Below, one piece after another: positions 7,699-14,342 of a stretch of DNA of 15,581 nucleotides (within the stretch, counting starts at the first letter, position 1; each line of letters opens with the position of its first letter). The translations under genes were made by a program, and so were the position numbers. Origin of the DNA: an uncultured Clostridium sp. (GTDB lineage: Bacteria; Bacillota; Clostridia; Christensenellales; CAG-138); the NCBI GenBank assembly GCA_900542285.1, contig UQNF01000039.1, forward strand, positions 1-15,581, in the 5' to 3' direction. Below the pieces are notes generated by a model, which had not been told where the DNA came from, made no database searches, and saw nothing but the letters and a program-made list of their open reading frames with translations.

Positions 7699-8871
7699 TC
7701 AATGGTGGAAGAGTCTGATCCCGGTGAATGCCATAACAATGCCGTGCTCATCGCAGGCCTTTATAACGTCCTCATCACGCACGGAGCCTCCGGGCTGGGC
7801 GATATAGCGCACGCCGCTCCTGTGGGCGCGCTCGATATTGTCGCTGAAGGGGAAGAACGCATCGCTTGCAAGGCAGGTCTTGGTATAATTGGCGAGCCAT
7901 GCCTTCTTTTCCTCACGGGTGAACGGCTCCGGACGGACGGTAAAGAAGCTCTGCCACTTGCCCTCGTCCAGCACGTCGCCGCATTCCTCGTCGCTGAGAT
8001 ACAGGTCTATCGCATTATCCCTGTTCGCCCTCGGAATATCGCTGCGGAACGGAAGCTCAAGCACCTTCGGACATTGCCTCAAGTGCCAAAAATCCGCCTT
8101 GCCGCCTGCAAGACGTGTGCAGTGTATCCTCGACTGCTGGCCTGCGCCAACGCCGATGGTCTGGCCGTTCTCCGCATAGCAGACGGAATTGGACTGGGTG
8201 TATTTTAGGGTTATGAGTGCGATGAGAAGATCCCTCTTCGCACTGTCGGGCAGCTCCTTGTTCTCGGTAACGATATTTTTCAGCATCTCCGCATCCATGA
8301 GCAGGTCGTTCCTGCCCTGCTCAAAGGTTATGCCGTAAACCATACGCCTCTCGATGGGCTCCGGGACATAGTCCGGATCCATCCTGATTATGGTATAATT
8401 GCCCTTCTTTTTGGTCTTGAGCAGTTCGAGCGCATCCTCGTCAAAATCGGGAGCGATGATGCCGTCCGAAACCTCATGGTGCATGACCCTTGCAAGGCTC
8501 ATATCGACCTTGGTGCTGACGGCGGCAAAGTCTCCGAACGATGACATTCGGTCCGCACCCCTTGCCCTGATATAGGCGCAGGCGATGGGGGACAGATCCG
8601 TATCATCGTCCACGAAATACATCTTCTTCAGCGTATCATCGAGCGGAAGCCCGATAGCGGCGCCTGCCGGGCTGACATGCTTGAAGCTTGCCGCCGCAGG
8701 AAGCCCTGTCGCAAGCTGAAGTTCACGAACGAGCTGATAGCCGTTAAGCGCATCAAGAAGGTTGATATAGCCTGCCCTGCCGTTAAGCACGGTGATGGGA
8801 AGCTCGCCGTCGATGGAGACGGAAGCCGGTTTTTGGTTGGGATTGCAGCCGTATTTCAGTTCGTATTTCAT
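7699..8871 (-). CDS. purH: Stand-alone AICAR formyltransferase (PurH C-terminal domain type)
   Basis: Transfers the formyl group of 10-formyl-THF to AICAR, giving FAICAR, the penultimate step to IMP. At 390 residues it contains only the transformylase part of PurH; the N-terminal MGS-like cyclohydrolase domain (about 200 residues) is absent and the protein starts directly at LKYGCNPNQKP. The catalytic Lys64-His65 pair is in SFKHVSPAGAA. QSNSVCYAENG (226-236), GAGQQSRIHCTRLAG (242-256), SDAFFPFSDN (336-345) and the C-terminal RLFHH are present. These motifs match the animal ATIC transformylase domain better than E. coli PurH. The cyclohydrolase step is supplied by the PurO-type gene 3 nt upstream. 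The symbol is used loosely, since this is only half of PurH. Confidence 0.95.
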   Translation of the reverse strand: MKYELKYGCNPNQKPASVSIDGELPITVLNGRAGYINLLDALNGYQLVRELQLATGLPAAASFKHVSPAGAAIGLPLDDTLKKMYFVDDDTDLSPIACAYIRARGADRMSSFGDFAAVSTKVDMSLARVMHHEVSDGIIAPDFDEDALELLKTKKKGNYTIIRMDPDYVPEPIERRMVYGITFEQGRNDLLMDAEMLKNIVTENKELPDSAKRDLLIALITLKYTQSNSVCYAENGQTIGVGAGQQSRIHCTRLAGGKADFWHLRQCPKVLELPFRSDIPRANRDNAIDLYLSDEECGDVLDEGKWQSFFTVRPEPFTREEKKAWLANYTKTCLASDAFFPFSDNIERAHRSGVRYIAQPGGSVRDEDVIKACDEHGIVMAFTGIRLFHH

Positions 8872-8874
8872 TGT

Positions 8875-9558
8875 TTAGCCCTGCCTGTTAATTATTCTTG
8901 TTTCCTCTGCGCCGTTATCGAAAATATAGCTGACATAGAGCGATACCCTGTTATCGACATTCAGCGAAGCAAAGAGCTTTTCGGAAAACGCATCGATATC
9001 CGTATCGGGAAGCTCAAATCTTCTCGGCTCGCCCCTAAAGGAAGGAATCGGATTTCCGTTATGCTCATAGGTGTGTATAAGATGAGCGGTATTGCGCTCA
9101 AATGCGTACTCATAGAACGCCCTCATGCAGCGGCTTCCGCTGCCGTCCTCGGACTTCAATATGCTCAGCTTATAGCCGTTTTCATCTATTATTCCGCTTA
9201 TTCTCGGGGTGAAGTTGGGGCTGTCCGGCTCGAACTCACGCTTCCTCAGCGCAGAAACAAAGCTTCCGCCGGCGGCAAGCTCATCATAAACGGTGTCGGT
9301 CTGATCGCCGTTGGTGACGATGACGGCGCCGCCGAACCTCCTGACCGGGAAATAGATTATAAGGCTCGGGTCGGTACACTTGTTTTCGTCAAACGCCCTT
9401 GTGCGTATGCCGTCGTCCGTCCTCTCGAAGATGCGGTTGCGGCTGTTCTCGCTCCTGCCCATGATGAAATAGGCTATCACCGCCGCGCTGCCGTTATGCC
9501 CAAGCAGTATGCCCCTGCCGGGATACTCATTTTCGGATAAATAGTCAAAAAGCTTCAT
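8875..9558 (-). CDS. purO: IMP cyclohydrolase, PurO-type
   Basis: Closes the ring of FAICAR to give IMP. The 227-residue protein is not related to the MGS-like domain of PurH; it fits the PurO / IMP_cyclohyd family (Ntn-hydrolase-like fold), first known from archaea and also found in some Firmicutes. Visible family features are the N-terminal YPGRGILLG (12-20), the MGRSENSRNR segment (33-42), VTNGDQTDTV (81-90) and the late LPDTDIDAF. The strongest functional evidence is its place between purN and a formyltransferase that lacks a cyclohydrolase domain. AGGGGA lies about 7 nt before the ATG. It starts 4 nt after purN and ends 3 nt before the next gene, so co-translation is likely. I infer the function from family and context; no catalytic residues were assigned. 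Confidence 0.88.
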   Translation of the reverse strand: MKLFDYLSENEYPGRGILLGHNGSAAVIAYFIMGRSENSRNRIFERTDDGIRTRAFDENKCTDPSLIIYFPVRRFGGAVIVTNGDQTDTVYDELAAGGSFVSALRKREFEPDSPNFTPRISGIIDENGYKLSILKSEDGSGSRCMRAFYEYAFERNTAHLIHTYEHNGNPIPSFRGEPRRFELPDTDIDAFSEKLFASLNVDNRVSLYVSYIFDNGAEETRIINRQG

Positions 9559-9562
9559 GGTT

Positions 9563-10162
9563 TCATCCCCTTCCTATCTCTCTGAATACCTTTTCAAGCG
9601 CCTGCGGCAGCAGTTCCCATTCCGCCTGCTCCATCACCCGACGCTGAAGCGTCTCGGGCGTGTCGCCGTCCAGGATCTCCACTGCCTTCTGCGCTATTAT
9701 CTCGCCGCCGTCGGCTATTGCGTTGACAAAATGCACCGTCGCTCCGGTGACCTTGACTCCGTATCCGAGCGCAGCCTCATGTACCTTCAGCCCATAATAA
9801 CCCTTTCCGCAGAACGAGGGAATGAGGGAGGGATGCACGTTTATCATTCTTCTCGGATACCTCGATACGAAGTCCCCGCTCAATATCGCCGTGAAGCCTG
9901 CAAGCACGATGACGTCAATGTGCCTGCTTTCCATCAGCTCAAGCGTCCTCCGTTCGAATTCCTCCGGATGCTTTTTATCATAGGAAATATAAACATTCTC
10001 TATTCCGGCAAGTTTTGCCCTTTCAAGCGCGTATGCATTCTCCTTGTTGGAGATAACGAGCGCGATTTCTCCGCTTTTGATAACGGTACCGCGCTTGTCC
10101 AGCAGCGCCTGAAGGTTTGTCCCTCCGCCGGATACAAGCACCGCCGCGCGTGGGGTCAGCAT
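9563..10162 (-). CDS. purN: Phosphoribosylglycinamide (GAR) formyltransferase 1
   Basis: Uses 10-formyl-THF to formylate GAR to FGAR, the third step. At 199 residues it has the usual PurN length. The N-terminal VSGGGTNLQAL binds the phosphate of GAR. The catalytic triad is Asn108 and His110 in INVHPSLIPSF and Asp151 in the segment ADGGEIIAQ. GYYGLKVHEA and KVTGATVHFV are also conserved. The first codons overlap the end of purM by 7 nt (ATGCTGA arrangement), so its translation is probably coupled to purM. This is the folate-dependent enzyme, which explains the value of folD in the same cluster; no formate-dependent purT is seen. Confidence 0.97.
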   Translation of the reverse strand: MLTPRAAVLVSGGGTNLQALLDKRGTVIKSGEIALVISNKENAYALERAKLAGIENVYISYDKKHPEEFERRTLELMESRHIDVIVLAGFTAILSGDFVSRYPRRMINVHPSLIPSFCGKGYYGLKVHEAALGYGVKVTGATVHFVNAIADGGEIIAQKAVEILDGDTPETLQRRVMEQAEWELLPQALEKVFREIGRG

Positions 10163-11199
10163 ATCGTAACTCCTTCGCCGGAGACGACCTCGCCCATGAT
10201 ATAGGCGTCTTCACCGGAGGCCTTAAGTATCTCAACGGCCCTGTCGGCATCCTCACGGGCGACTACGACGCACATTCCGACGCCCATATTGAAGGTGTTG
10301 AACATATCCCTTTCCGGGATATTGCCGGTGCGCTGAATGAGCTCGAACAGCGGCAGTATCCTAAGGCTGTCACGGGAGATCTTTGCGCCCATGCCCTTTT
10401 TGAGGCAGCGGGGGATATTCTCATAGAAGCCGCCGCCCGTGATATGGGCGCAGCCCTTAACGCCAACCTGCTCCGCAAGGGAGAGGATGCTCTTTACATA
10501 GATCTTTGTGGGTACAAGCAGCGCTTCGCCCAGCGTCATGCCCAGGGATTCGACATGGGTCCTGATGACATCGGGATTGGTGTTCATGCCGAACACATGG
10601 CGGACGAGCGAAAAGCCGTTGGAATGCACGCCGCTTGATGGAAGGGCGATTATTGCGTCGCCCGGGAGCATCGTTTCGTTATCGAAGATACTGCTCTTGT
10701 CCACAATGCCGACGGCAAAGCCGGCAAGGTCAAATTCATCGATGGGATAGAAGCCCGGCATCTCCGCCGTTTCGCCGCCGATGAGCGCACAGCCCGACTG
10801 CACGCAGCCCTCCGCAACGCCCTCCACGATGGAAGCAACGTTTTCGGGGACGTTCTTGCCGAGCGCAATATAGTCGAGGAAGAACAGGGGCTTTGCGCCG
10901 CAGCAGATGATATCGTTTACGCACATAGCCACGCAGTCTATGCCAACGGTGTCATACTTGTTCATGAGGAACGCCAGTTTGAGCTTGGTACCGACGCCGT
11001 CCGTACCGCTGACGAGGATGGGCTCCTTCATTCCGGCGAGGTCGGGTCTGAACAGCCCACCGAAGCTGCCTATATCCGATACGCAGCCCTCGGTAACCGT
11101 CCTTGCGACATGCTTTTTCATCAATTCCACCGCACGGTAACCGGCCGTGATGTCCACGCCTGCCTTTTCATAGCTTTCGCTTCTGCTTATGGTTGTCAT
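10156..11199 (-). CDS. purM: Phosphoribosylformylglycinamidine cyclo-ligase (AIR synthetase)
   Basis: ATP-dependent ring closure of FGAM to AIR, the fifth step. At 347 residues the length is typical. Motifs in order: AGVDITAGYRAVE near the N-terminus, GTDGVGTK (65-72), CVNDIICCGAKPLFFLDY (about 93-110), GGETAEMPGFY (141-151), PSSGVHSNGFSLVR, HITGGGFYENIPR and NTFNMGVGM. A strong AAGGAGGA ribosome site overlaps the end of purF, 6 nt before the ATG. It begins 2 nt after purF and runs 7 nt into purN. The fold is shared with the synthetase domains of PurL. Nothing unusual is seen. Confidence 0.98.
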   Translation of the reverse strand: MTTISRSESYEKAGVDITAGYRAVELMKKHVARTVTEGCVSDIGSFGGLFRPDLAGMKEPILVSGTDGVGTKLKLAFLMNKYDTVGIDCVAMCVNDIICCGAKPLFFLDYIALGKNVPENVASIVEGVAEGCVQSGCALIGGETAEMPGFYPIDEFDLAGFAVGIVDKSSIFDNETMLPGDAIIALPSSGVHSNGFSLVRHVFGMNTNPDVIRTHVESLGMTLGEALLVPTKIYVKSILSLAEQVGVKGCAHITGGGFYENIPRCLKKGMGAKISRDSLRILPLFELIQRTGNIPERDMFNTFNMGVGMCVVVAREDADRAVEILKASGEDAYIMGEVVSGEGVTIC

Positions 11200-11201
11200 T
11201 T

Positions 11202-12644
11202 TTATTCCTCCTTGGCGCCTATCTTCCTGGCGTATTTGTTATCCCACCTGCGCTTTGGCGGATCGCAGGGATATTCGCCGCTGAAGCAGCCCACGCAGTA
11301 ATCGAGGCAGCCGTTCCCGGCGAGATGCTTGGCGTTTTCGATGCTCAAAAAGCCTATCGAATCCACGTTCAGCTTTTCAAGCAGGCCTATATCGTCGTAT
11401 TTATTGGCGAGCAGTTCTTCACTCGAGGGTACGTCCGTACCGAAATAGCAGGGGTACAGGAACTTGGGCGCAGCCGAACGCACATGTACCTCCGTCGCGC
11501 CTGCACTGCGGAGGAGCTTGACTATCCTTGCTATCGTAGTGCCCCTGACTATGGAATCGTCTATCAGCACGACACGCTTGCCCTTGACGGTCTCAACGAC
11601 CGGATTGAGCTTTATGCGCACGCCCTTCTCCCTTGCGCTCTGATTTGGTGATATGAAGGTGCGGCCGATGTACTTGTTCTTGATGAAGCCCACGCCGTAG
11701 GGTATGCCGGACTGCTGGGAAAATCCGAGTGCGGCGTCTATGCCCGAATCGGGAACGCCGATAACGACATCGGCCTGAACGGGATGTTCAAGCGCGAGGA
11801 ACGCTCCGGCGCGCTTCCTTGCCGCATGGACGGAGCAGCCCTCTATATAGCTGTCCGGCCTTGCGAAGTAGATGTATTCAAACACGCAGAGCGCATGTTT
11901 TTTCTTTCCGCAGTGTTCTCTTCTGGAGGTTATCTTGCCGTTTTTGGCGACGACGATCTCGCCCGGCTCGATATCCCGGACGTAATGCGCGCCCATGGCG
12001 TCGAGAGCGCAGGTCTCCGAAGCGAATGCAATTCCGCCGCAGGGGAATTCACCCATGCAGAGCGGACGGAAGCCGTGGGGATCCCTCGCAGCGATGAGCT
12101 TGGTCGGGGACATGATGACGAGCGAATACGCTCCCTCGATACGCTCCATAGCCTTGGATACCGCTTCCTCGATGGAGGATGTATTGAGGCGTTCCTTTAT
12201 TATCGTGTAGGCTATGACCTCCGAATCGGTGGTGGTGTGGAATATAGAGCCCTGAAGCTCCAGCTCCTCTCTGAGCTCCGCATCGTTGGTCAGATTTCCG
12301 TTGTGCGCAAGCACCAGGCTTCCCTTGACGTGGTTAACGACCAGGGGCTGGCTGTTGACGCGCCTGTCGTCGCCGGTGGTGGCGTAGCGTACATGCCCCA
12401 CCGCCATGCGTCCCGTGCCGAGCGAGGCGAGCGTGCTTTCGTCGAACACATCGTTCACCAAGCCCTCGTCACAATGGGCGGTGATAACGCCGTCATCGTT
12501 GACGGCTATGCCTGCGCTCTGCTGCCCCCTGTGCTGGAGAGCGTAGAGCGCATAATATGCGTATGCGGCAACATCGTTGTCATTTTGGAGCGAAAGCCCG
12601 ACAACGCCGCATTCTTCATGAATTGAGCTGAAAAAATCGTCCAT
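11202..12644 (-). CDS. purF: Amidophosphoribosyltransferase (glutamine PRPP amidotransferase)
   Basis: First committed step: makes 5-phosphoribosylamine from PRPP and glutamine. The 480-residue protein has an 11-residue propeptide, then Cys12 (CGVVG), which becomes the N-terminal nucleophile of the Ntn glutaminase after cleavage. RGQQSAG and AHNGNLTN belong to the glutaminase domain. The phosphoribosyltransferase domain has the PRPP loop VVLIDDSIVRGTT (358-370). Cys253, Cys399, Cys450 and Cys453 match the spacing of the 4Fe-4S ligands of the Bacillus subtilis enzyme, so this is the Fe-S, oxygen-sensitive form, feedback-inhibited by purine nucleotides in that family. It overlaps purC by one base (TAATG) with GGGAG just upstream, which suggests coupled translation. 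Confidence 0.98.
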   Translation of the reverse strand: MDDFFSSIHEECGVVGLSLQNDNDVAAYAYYALYALQHRGQQSAGIAVNDDGVITAHCDEGLVNDVFDESTLASLGTGRMAVGHVRYATTGDDRRVNSQPLVVNHVKGSLVLAHNGNLTNDAELREELELQGSIFHTTTDSEVIAYTIIKERLNTSSIEEAVSKAMERIEGAYSLVIMSPTKLIAARDPHGFRPLCMGEFPCGGIAFASETCALDAMGAHYVRDIEPGEIVVAKNGKITSRREHCGKKKHALCVFEYIYFARPDSYIEGCSVHAARKRAGAFLALEHPVQADVVIGVPDSGIDAALGFSQQSGIPYGVGFIKNKYIGRTFISPNQSAREKGVRIKLNPVVETVKGKRVVLIDDSIVRGTTIARIVKLLRSAGATEVHVRSAAPKFLYPCYFGTDVPSSEELLANKYDDIGLLEKLNVDSIGFLSIENAKHLAGNGCLDYCVGCFSGEYPCDPPKRRWDNKYARKIGAKEE

Positions 12645-13354
12645 TATTCTCCCATCAAACGCCTTAGTATTTCCTGATATGCGTCCTCAACGCCGCCAAG
12701 GTCCCTGCGGAACCTGTCCTTATCGAGCTTCTCATGGGTCGTGCTGTCCCAGAAGCGGCAGGTATCGGGCGATATCTCGTCCGCAAGCACGATGGTGCCG
12801 TCCGCAAGCTTGCCGAACTCGAGCTTGAAGTCCACGAGATCGATGTTAAGCTCCTTAAAGAAGGGAACGAGTATCTCGTTTATGCGCAGAGCGTAGCTCT
12901 TGATGAGTTCAAGCTCCTCGGCGGTGCAAAGCTTCATGGCGAATACGTGATAATCGTTTATCATCGGATCTCCGAGCGCATCGTCCTTATAGGAGAATTC
13001 CAGCACGGTGCTTGCAAGCTCCGTTCCCTCGGGAAGGCCGAGCCTCTTGGAGAGCGAACCTGCCGCAATGTTGCGTACGATGACCTCGAGCGGAACTATC
13101 TTAACTGCTTTGACGGCGGTCTCCCTTTCGGAAAGCTGCTCAACAAAGTGGGTGGGAATGCCCTTTTCCTCCAGCATCTTCATTATGCGGTTGGTGACGG
13201 TGTTATTGATAACGCCCTTTCCGGCTATTGTTCCCTTTTTCTCCCCGTTGAATGCGGTCGCATCATCCTTATAATCCACGATGTAAATATCGGGTACATC
13301 GGTTGCAAAGACCTTTTTTGCCTTGCCCTCATAGAGCTGAACGGTTTTCTTCAT
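12644..13354 (-). CDS. purC: Phosphoribosylaminoimidazole-succinocarboxamide (SAICAR) synthase
   Basis: ATP-dependent condensation of CAIR with aspartate to give SAICAR. It has 236 residues, the short bacterial form. LYEGKAKKVF (7-16) is the N-terminal ATP-binding segment; EVIVRNIAAGS (90-100), LVDFKLEFG (173-181) and ADEISPDTCRFWD (191-203) carry the conserved substrate and metal residues. GGAG lies 9 nt before the ATG. Its product must be cleaved by adenylosuccinate lyase, whose gene (purB) is not in this window. The 71-nt gap after purE contains a strong hairpin that could set the ratio of purE to the genes that follow. Confidence 0.98.
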   Translation of the reverse strand: MKKTVQLYEGKAKKVFATDVPDIYIVDYKDDATAFNGEKKGTIAGKGVINNTVTNRIMKMLEEKGIPTHFVEQLSERETAVKAVKIVPLEVIVRNIAAGSLSKRLGLPEGTELASTVLEFSYKDDALGDPMINDYHVFAMKLCTAEELELIKSYALRINEILVPFFKELNIDLVDFKLEFGKLADGTIVLADEISPDTCRFWDSTTHEKLDKDRFRRDLGGVEDAYQEILRRLMGE

Positions 13355-13391
13355 AGCATTTGTCTCCTTAGTGTGAGTTTTCTAAAACAGT

Positions 13392-13416
13392 GATAGCCGC
13401 AGGGTATGCGACTATC
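13392..13416 (-). other. Strong RNA hairpin between purE and purC
   Basis: On the minus strand GATAGTCGCA pairs with TGCGGCTATC over 10 bp (one U-G pair) around a TACCC loop. The plus-strand copy would have a C-A mismatch instead of U-G, so the fold suits the operon mRNA. After four bases comes only a short TTTT, so it is at best a weak terminator. A partial attenuator or an end-protecting hairpin for a processed transcript are both possible. Confidence 0.6.
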
Positions 13417-13425
13417 GTGTTAGAT

Positions 13426-13932
13426 TTATAGTGTTGATATCCTGACGGCTTCATCCTTCTTGCGGACGGTTTCGGCCATGCTGCTGCGCATCTTATCGAG
13501 CCTTTGCGCCAGTTCGCCGTCCTGCACCGCAAGCATCTCGGCAGCGAGCAGCGCGGCGTTTGCCGCACCGTCGATAGCCACGGTCGCAACCGGGATCCCG
13601 GAAGGCATCTGAACGGTGGCAAGCAGGGCGTCCATTCCGTCCAGCGCATCCGATTTGAGCGGCACGCCGATGACCGGAAGCGTAGTGTTCGCCGCAATAA
13701 AGCCTGCAAGGTGCGCAGCCTTTCCGGCGGCGGCGATGATGACGCCGAAGCCGTTTTCACGGGCGGAGACGGCAAATTCCGTGACCTCACGCGGAGTCCT
13801 GTGCGCACTCATCACGCGCATCTCATACGGTATCCCAAGCTCCGAAAGCTTTTCGGCAGCCTTTCTGACCACGGGCAGATCGCTGTCGCTTCCCATGATA
13901 ACGGCAACCCTCTTGTTCATCGCTTTTATCAT
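13426..13932 (-). CDS. purE: N5-carboxyaminoimidazole ribonucleotide mutase (PurE, class I)
   Basis: Converts N5-CAIR to CAIR. With the ATG at 13932 it has 168 residues, normal for class I PurE. VIMGSDSDLP (11-20) binds the phosphate, MSAHRTP (41-47) holds the active-site His44, and the lid loop is AGKAAHLAG (69-77), where class I enzymes usually end in HLPG. QMPSGIPVATVAI is also present. The start at 13932 is chosen because AAAGGA lies 4 nt upstream; a GTG at 13947 and an ATG at 13920 are in frame but have poorer ribosome sites. No purK (which makes N5-CAIR) lies next to it, unlike in Bacillus and E. coli. It is the first gene of the minus-strand operon, with a leader of about 140 nt. Confidence 0.96.
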   Translation of the reverse strand: MIKAMNKRVAVIMGSDSDLPVVRKAAEKLSELGIPYEMRVMSAHRTPREVTEFAVSARENGFGVIIAAAGKAAHLAGFIAANTTLPVIGVPLKSDALDGMDALLATVQMPSGIPVATVAIDGAANAALLAAEMLAVQDGELAQRLDKMRSSMAETVRKKDEAVRISTL

Positions 13933-13944
13933 TGCTTCCTTTCC

Positions 13945-13968
13945 CACCTGCCGTAAACGCAGGCGTTT
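13945..13968 (-). promoter_or_regulatory. Two mutually exclusive hairpins just before the purE ribosome site
   Basis: On the minus strand CGCCTGC can pair with GCAGGTG (7 bp, one G-U, 7-nt loop; 13945-13965). The same bases can instead form AAACG/CGTTT with a CCTG loop (13955-13968). The first fold ends only a few bases before AAAGGA, so switching could alter access to the ribosome site. No ligand or protein can be inferred. Confidence 0.4.
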
Positions 13969-14008
13969 CCAAGTAAGATTTTGCGTTTTTTCGGGCGATT
14001 TTATCCCT

Positions 14009-14020
14009 TAGCATATGCTA
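14009..14020. promoter_or_regulatory. Perfect 12-bp palindrome in the purE leader (candidate operator)
   Basis: TAGCATATGCTA is a perfect palindrome about 50 nt downstream of the predicted purE start point. Its symmetry and place suit a dimeric regulator acting as a roadblock, but I do not match it to a known purine-regulator site and it occurs once in the window. Confidence 0.35.
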
Positions 14021-14078
14021 TCAGAAATGCAAGCTCAATTTCAAGTATCTGGCTTAAATTATATTATACATTTTTGGC

Positions 14079-14106
14079 ATTATATTTTCGTTCATCCTGC
14101 CCGCAA
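14079..14106 (-). promoter_or_regulatory. Probable promoter of the purE-guaB operon
   Basis: On the minus strand TTGCGG (14101-14106) is followed after 16 nt by a perfect TATAAT (14079-14084). Initiation near 14072 would give a leader of about 140 nt. Two further overlapping TATAAT boxes lie at 14058-14068 but lack a -35 at a good distance. The -35 box is poor (TTG only), so an activator or an alternative start is possible. Confidence 0.5.
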
Positions 14107-14140
14107 CCTGTCTTTCAGCACAAAACAATAAAAAATCCTA

Positions 14141-14169
14141 TTGAAAGTGGAGCGGTTTTATGCTAAATT
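14141..14169 (+). promoter_or_regulatory. Probable extended -10 promoter for purA
   Basis: TTGAAA (14141-14146), a 17-nt spacer and TAAATT (14164-14169), the last preceded by TGC, make a sigma-A promoter of the extended -10 kind. Initiation near 14176 leaves about 180 nt of leader before purA. Nested inverted repeats flank and overlap the -35 box: CTTTCA/TGAAAG (14112-14117 and 14142-14147) and CAATA/TATTG (14126-14130 and 14139-14143). The purE promoter diverges some 35 nt to the left, so one regulator could act on both. Confidence 0.6.
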
Positions 14170-14189
14170 ATAGTTGTGGAGGTATGGCG

Positions 14190-14324
14190 ATGAAAAACAA
14201 GGCTTTGACAAGCGAATCATTAGGCAAAGTCCGTCTTCCGGATGGGCATGAGATTCGCATACCCGGCTTCGGACCGAGCCTACCCCCGAACCGTAAAGAA
14301 ATCAAATCAGGCTGTACCTTATAG
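14190..14324 (+). CDS. Possible 44-residue leader peptide upstream of purA
   Basis: An ATG at 14190 has GGAGG seven bases upstream, itself just downstream of the predicted transcription start. The frame is open for 44 codons, starts MKNKALTSES, includes LPDGHEIRIPGFGPSLPP and ends SGCTL. Its TAG (14322-14324) lies in the loop and first descending base of the purA leader terminator, so a ribosome reaching the end would cover the hairpin. It has no signal peptide, membrane segment or known domain, and no run of codons for one amino acid as in classical amino-acid attenuators. It overlaps the folded leader domain completely, so the ORF may be an accident within a non-coding RNA, or the fold an accident within an ORF. 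I do not recognise the product. Confidence 0.35.
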   Translation: MKNKALTSESLGKVRLPDGHEIRIPGFGPSLPPNRKEIKSGCTL

Positions 14325-14342
14325 GTGCAGCTTACCTTTTTT
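14309..14342 (+). terminator. Intrinsic terminator in the purA leader
   Basis: AGGCTGTACC (14309-14318) and GGTGCAGCTT (14324-14333) form a 10-bp stem with two G-U pairs and a TTATA loop. After ACC comes a run of six T (14337-14342). It lies upstream of the purA ribosome site, so it would stop transcription before purA, as expected of an attenuator. The three-base gap before the T-run makes it of moderate strength. Confidence 0.6.

Larger units (their letters stand above)
14176..14342 (+). promoter_or_regulatory. Structured purA leader: candidate attenuator or riboswitch of unknown class
   Basis: The leader holds a folded domain at 14221-14282: UAGGC/GCCUA (14221-14225, 14278-14282), GUCCG/CGGAC (14229-14233, 14270-14274) and GGGcAUG/CAUaCCC (14244-14250, 14258-14264) with a 7-nt loop. 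The loop bases UUCG (14254-14257) can pair with CGAA (14287-14290) as a pseudoknot. The 5' segment 14179-14188 can pair over 10 positions (four of them G-U) with 14311-14320, the ascending arm of the terminator, so the two folds exclude each other. This is the layout of an ON-type switch. It matches none of the riboswitch classes I can recall. All pairings are by eye. Confidence 0.45.

Noticed and set aside
7685..7702. purD start at TTG 7702
   Set aside because: The ATG at 7684 has a better ribosome site and gives the canonical MNILLIGSGGREHA start.
8677..9540. Long plus-strand frame opposite purO and the formyltransferase gene
   Set aside because: Antisense to two well-supported genes, with no ribosome site or known motif.
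11784..12626. Long plus-strand frame opposite purF
   Set aside because: Antisense to a gene with complete PurF motifs; no independent support.
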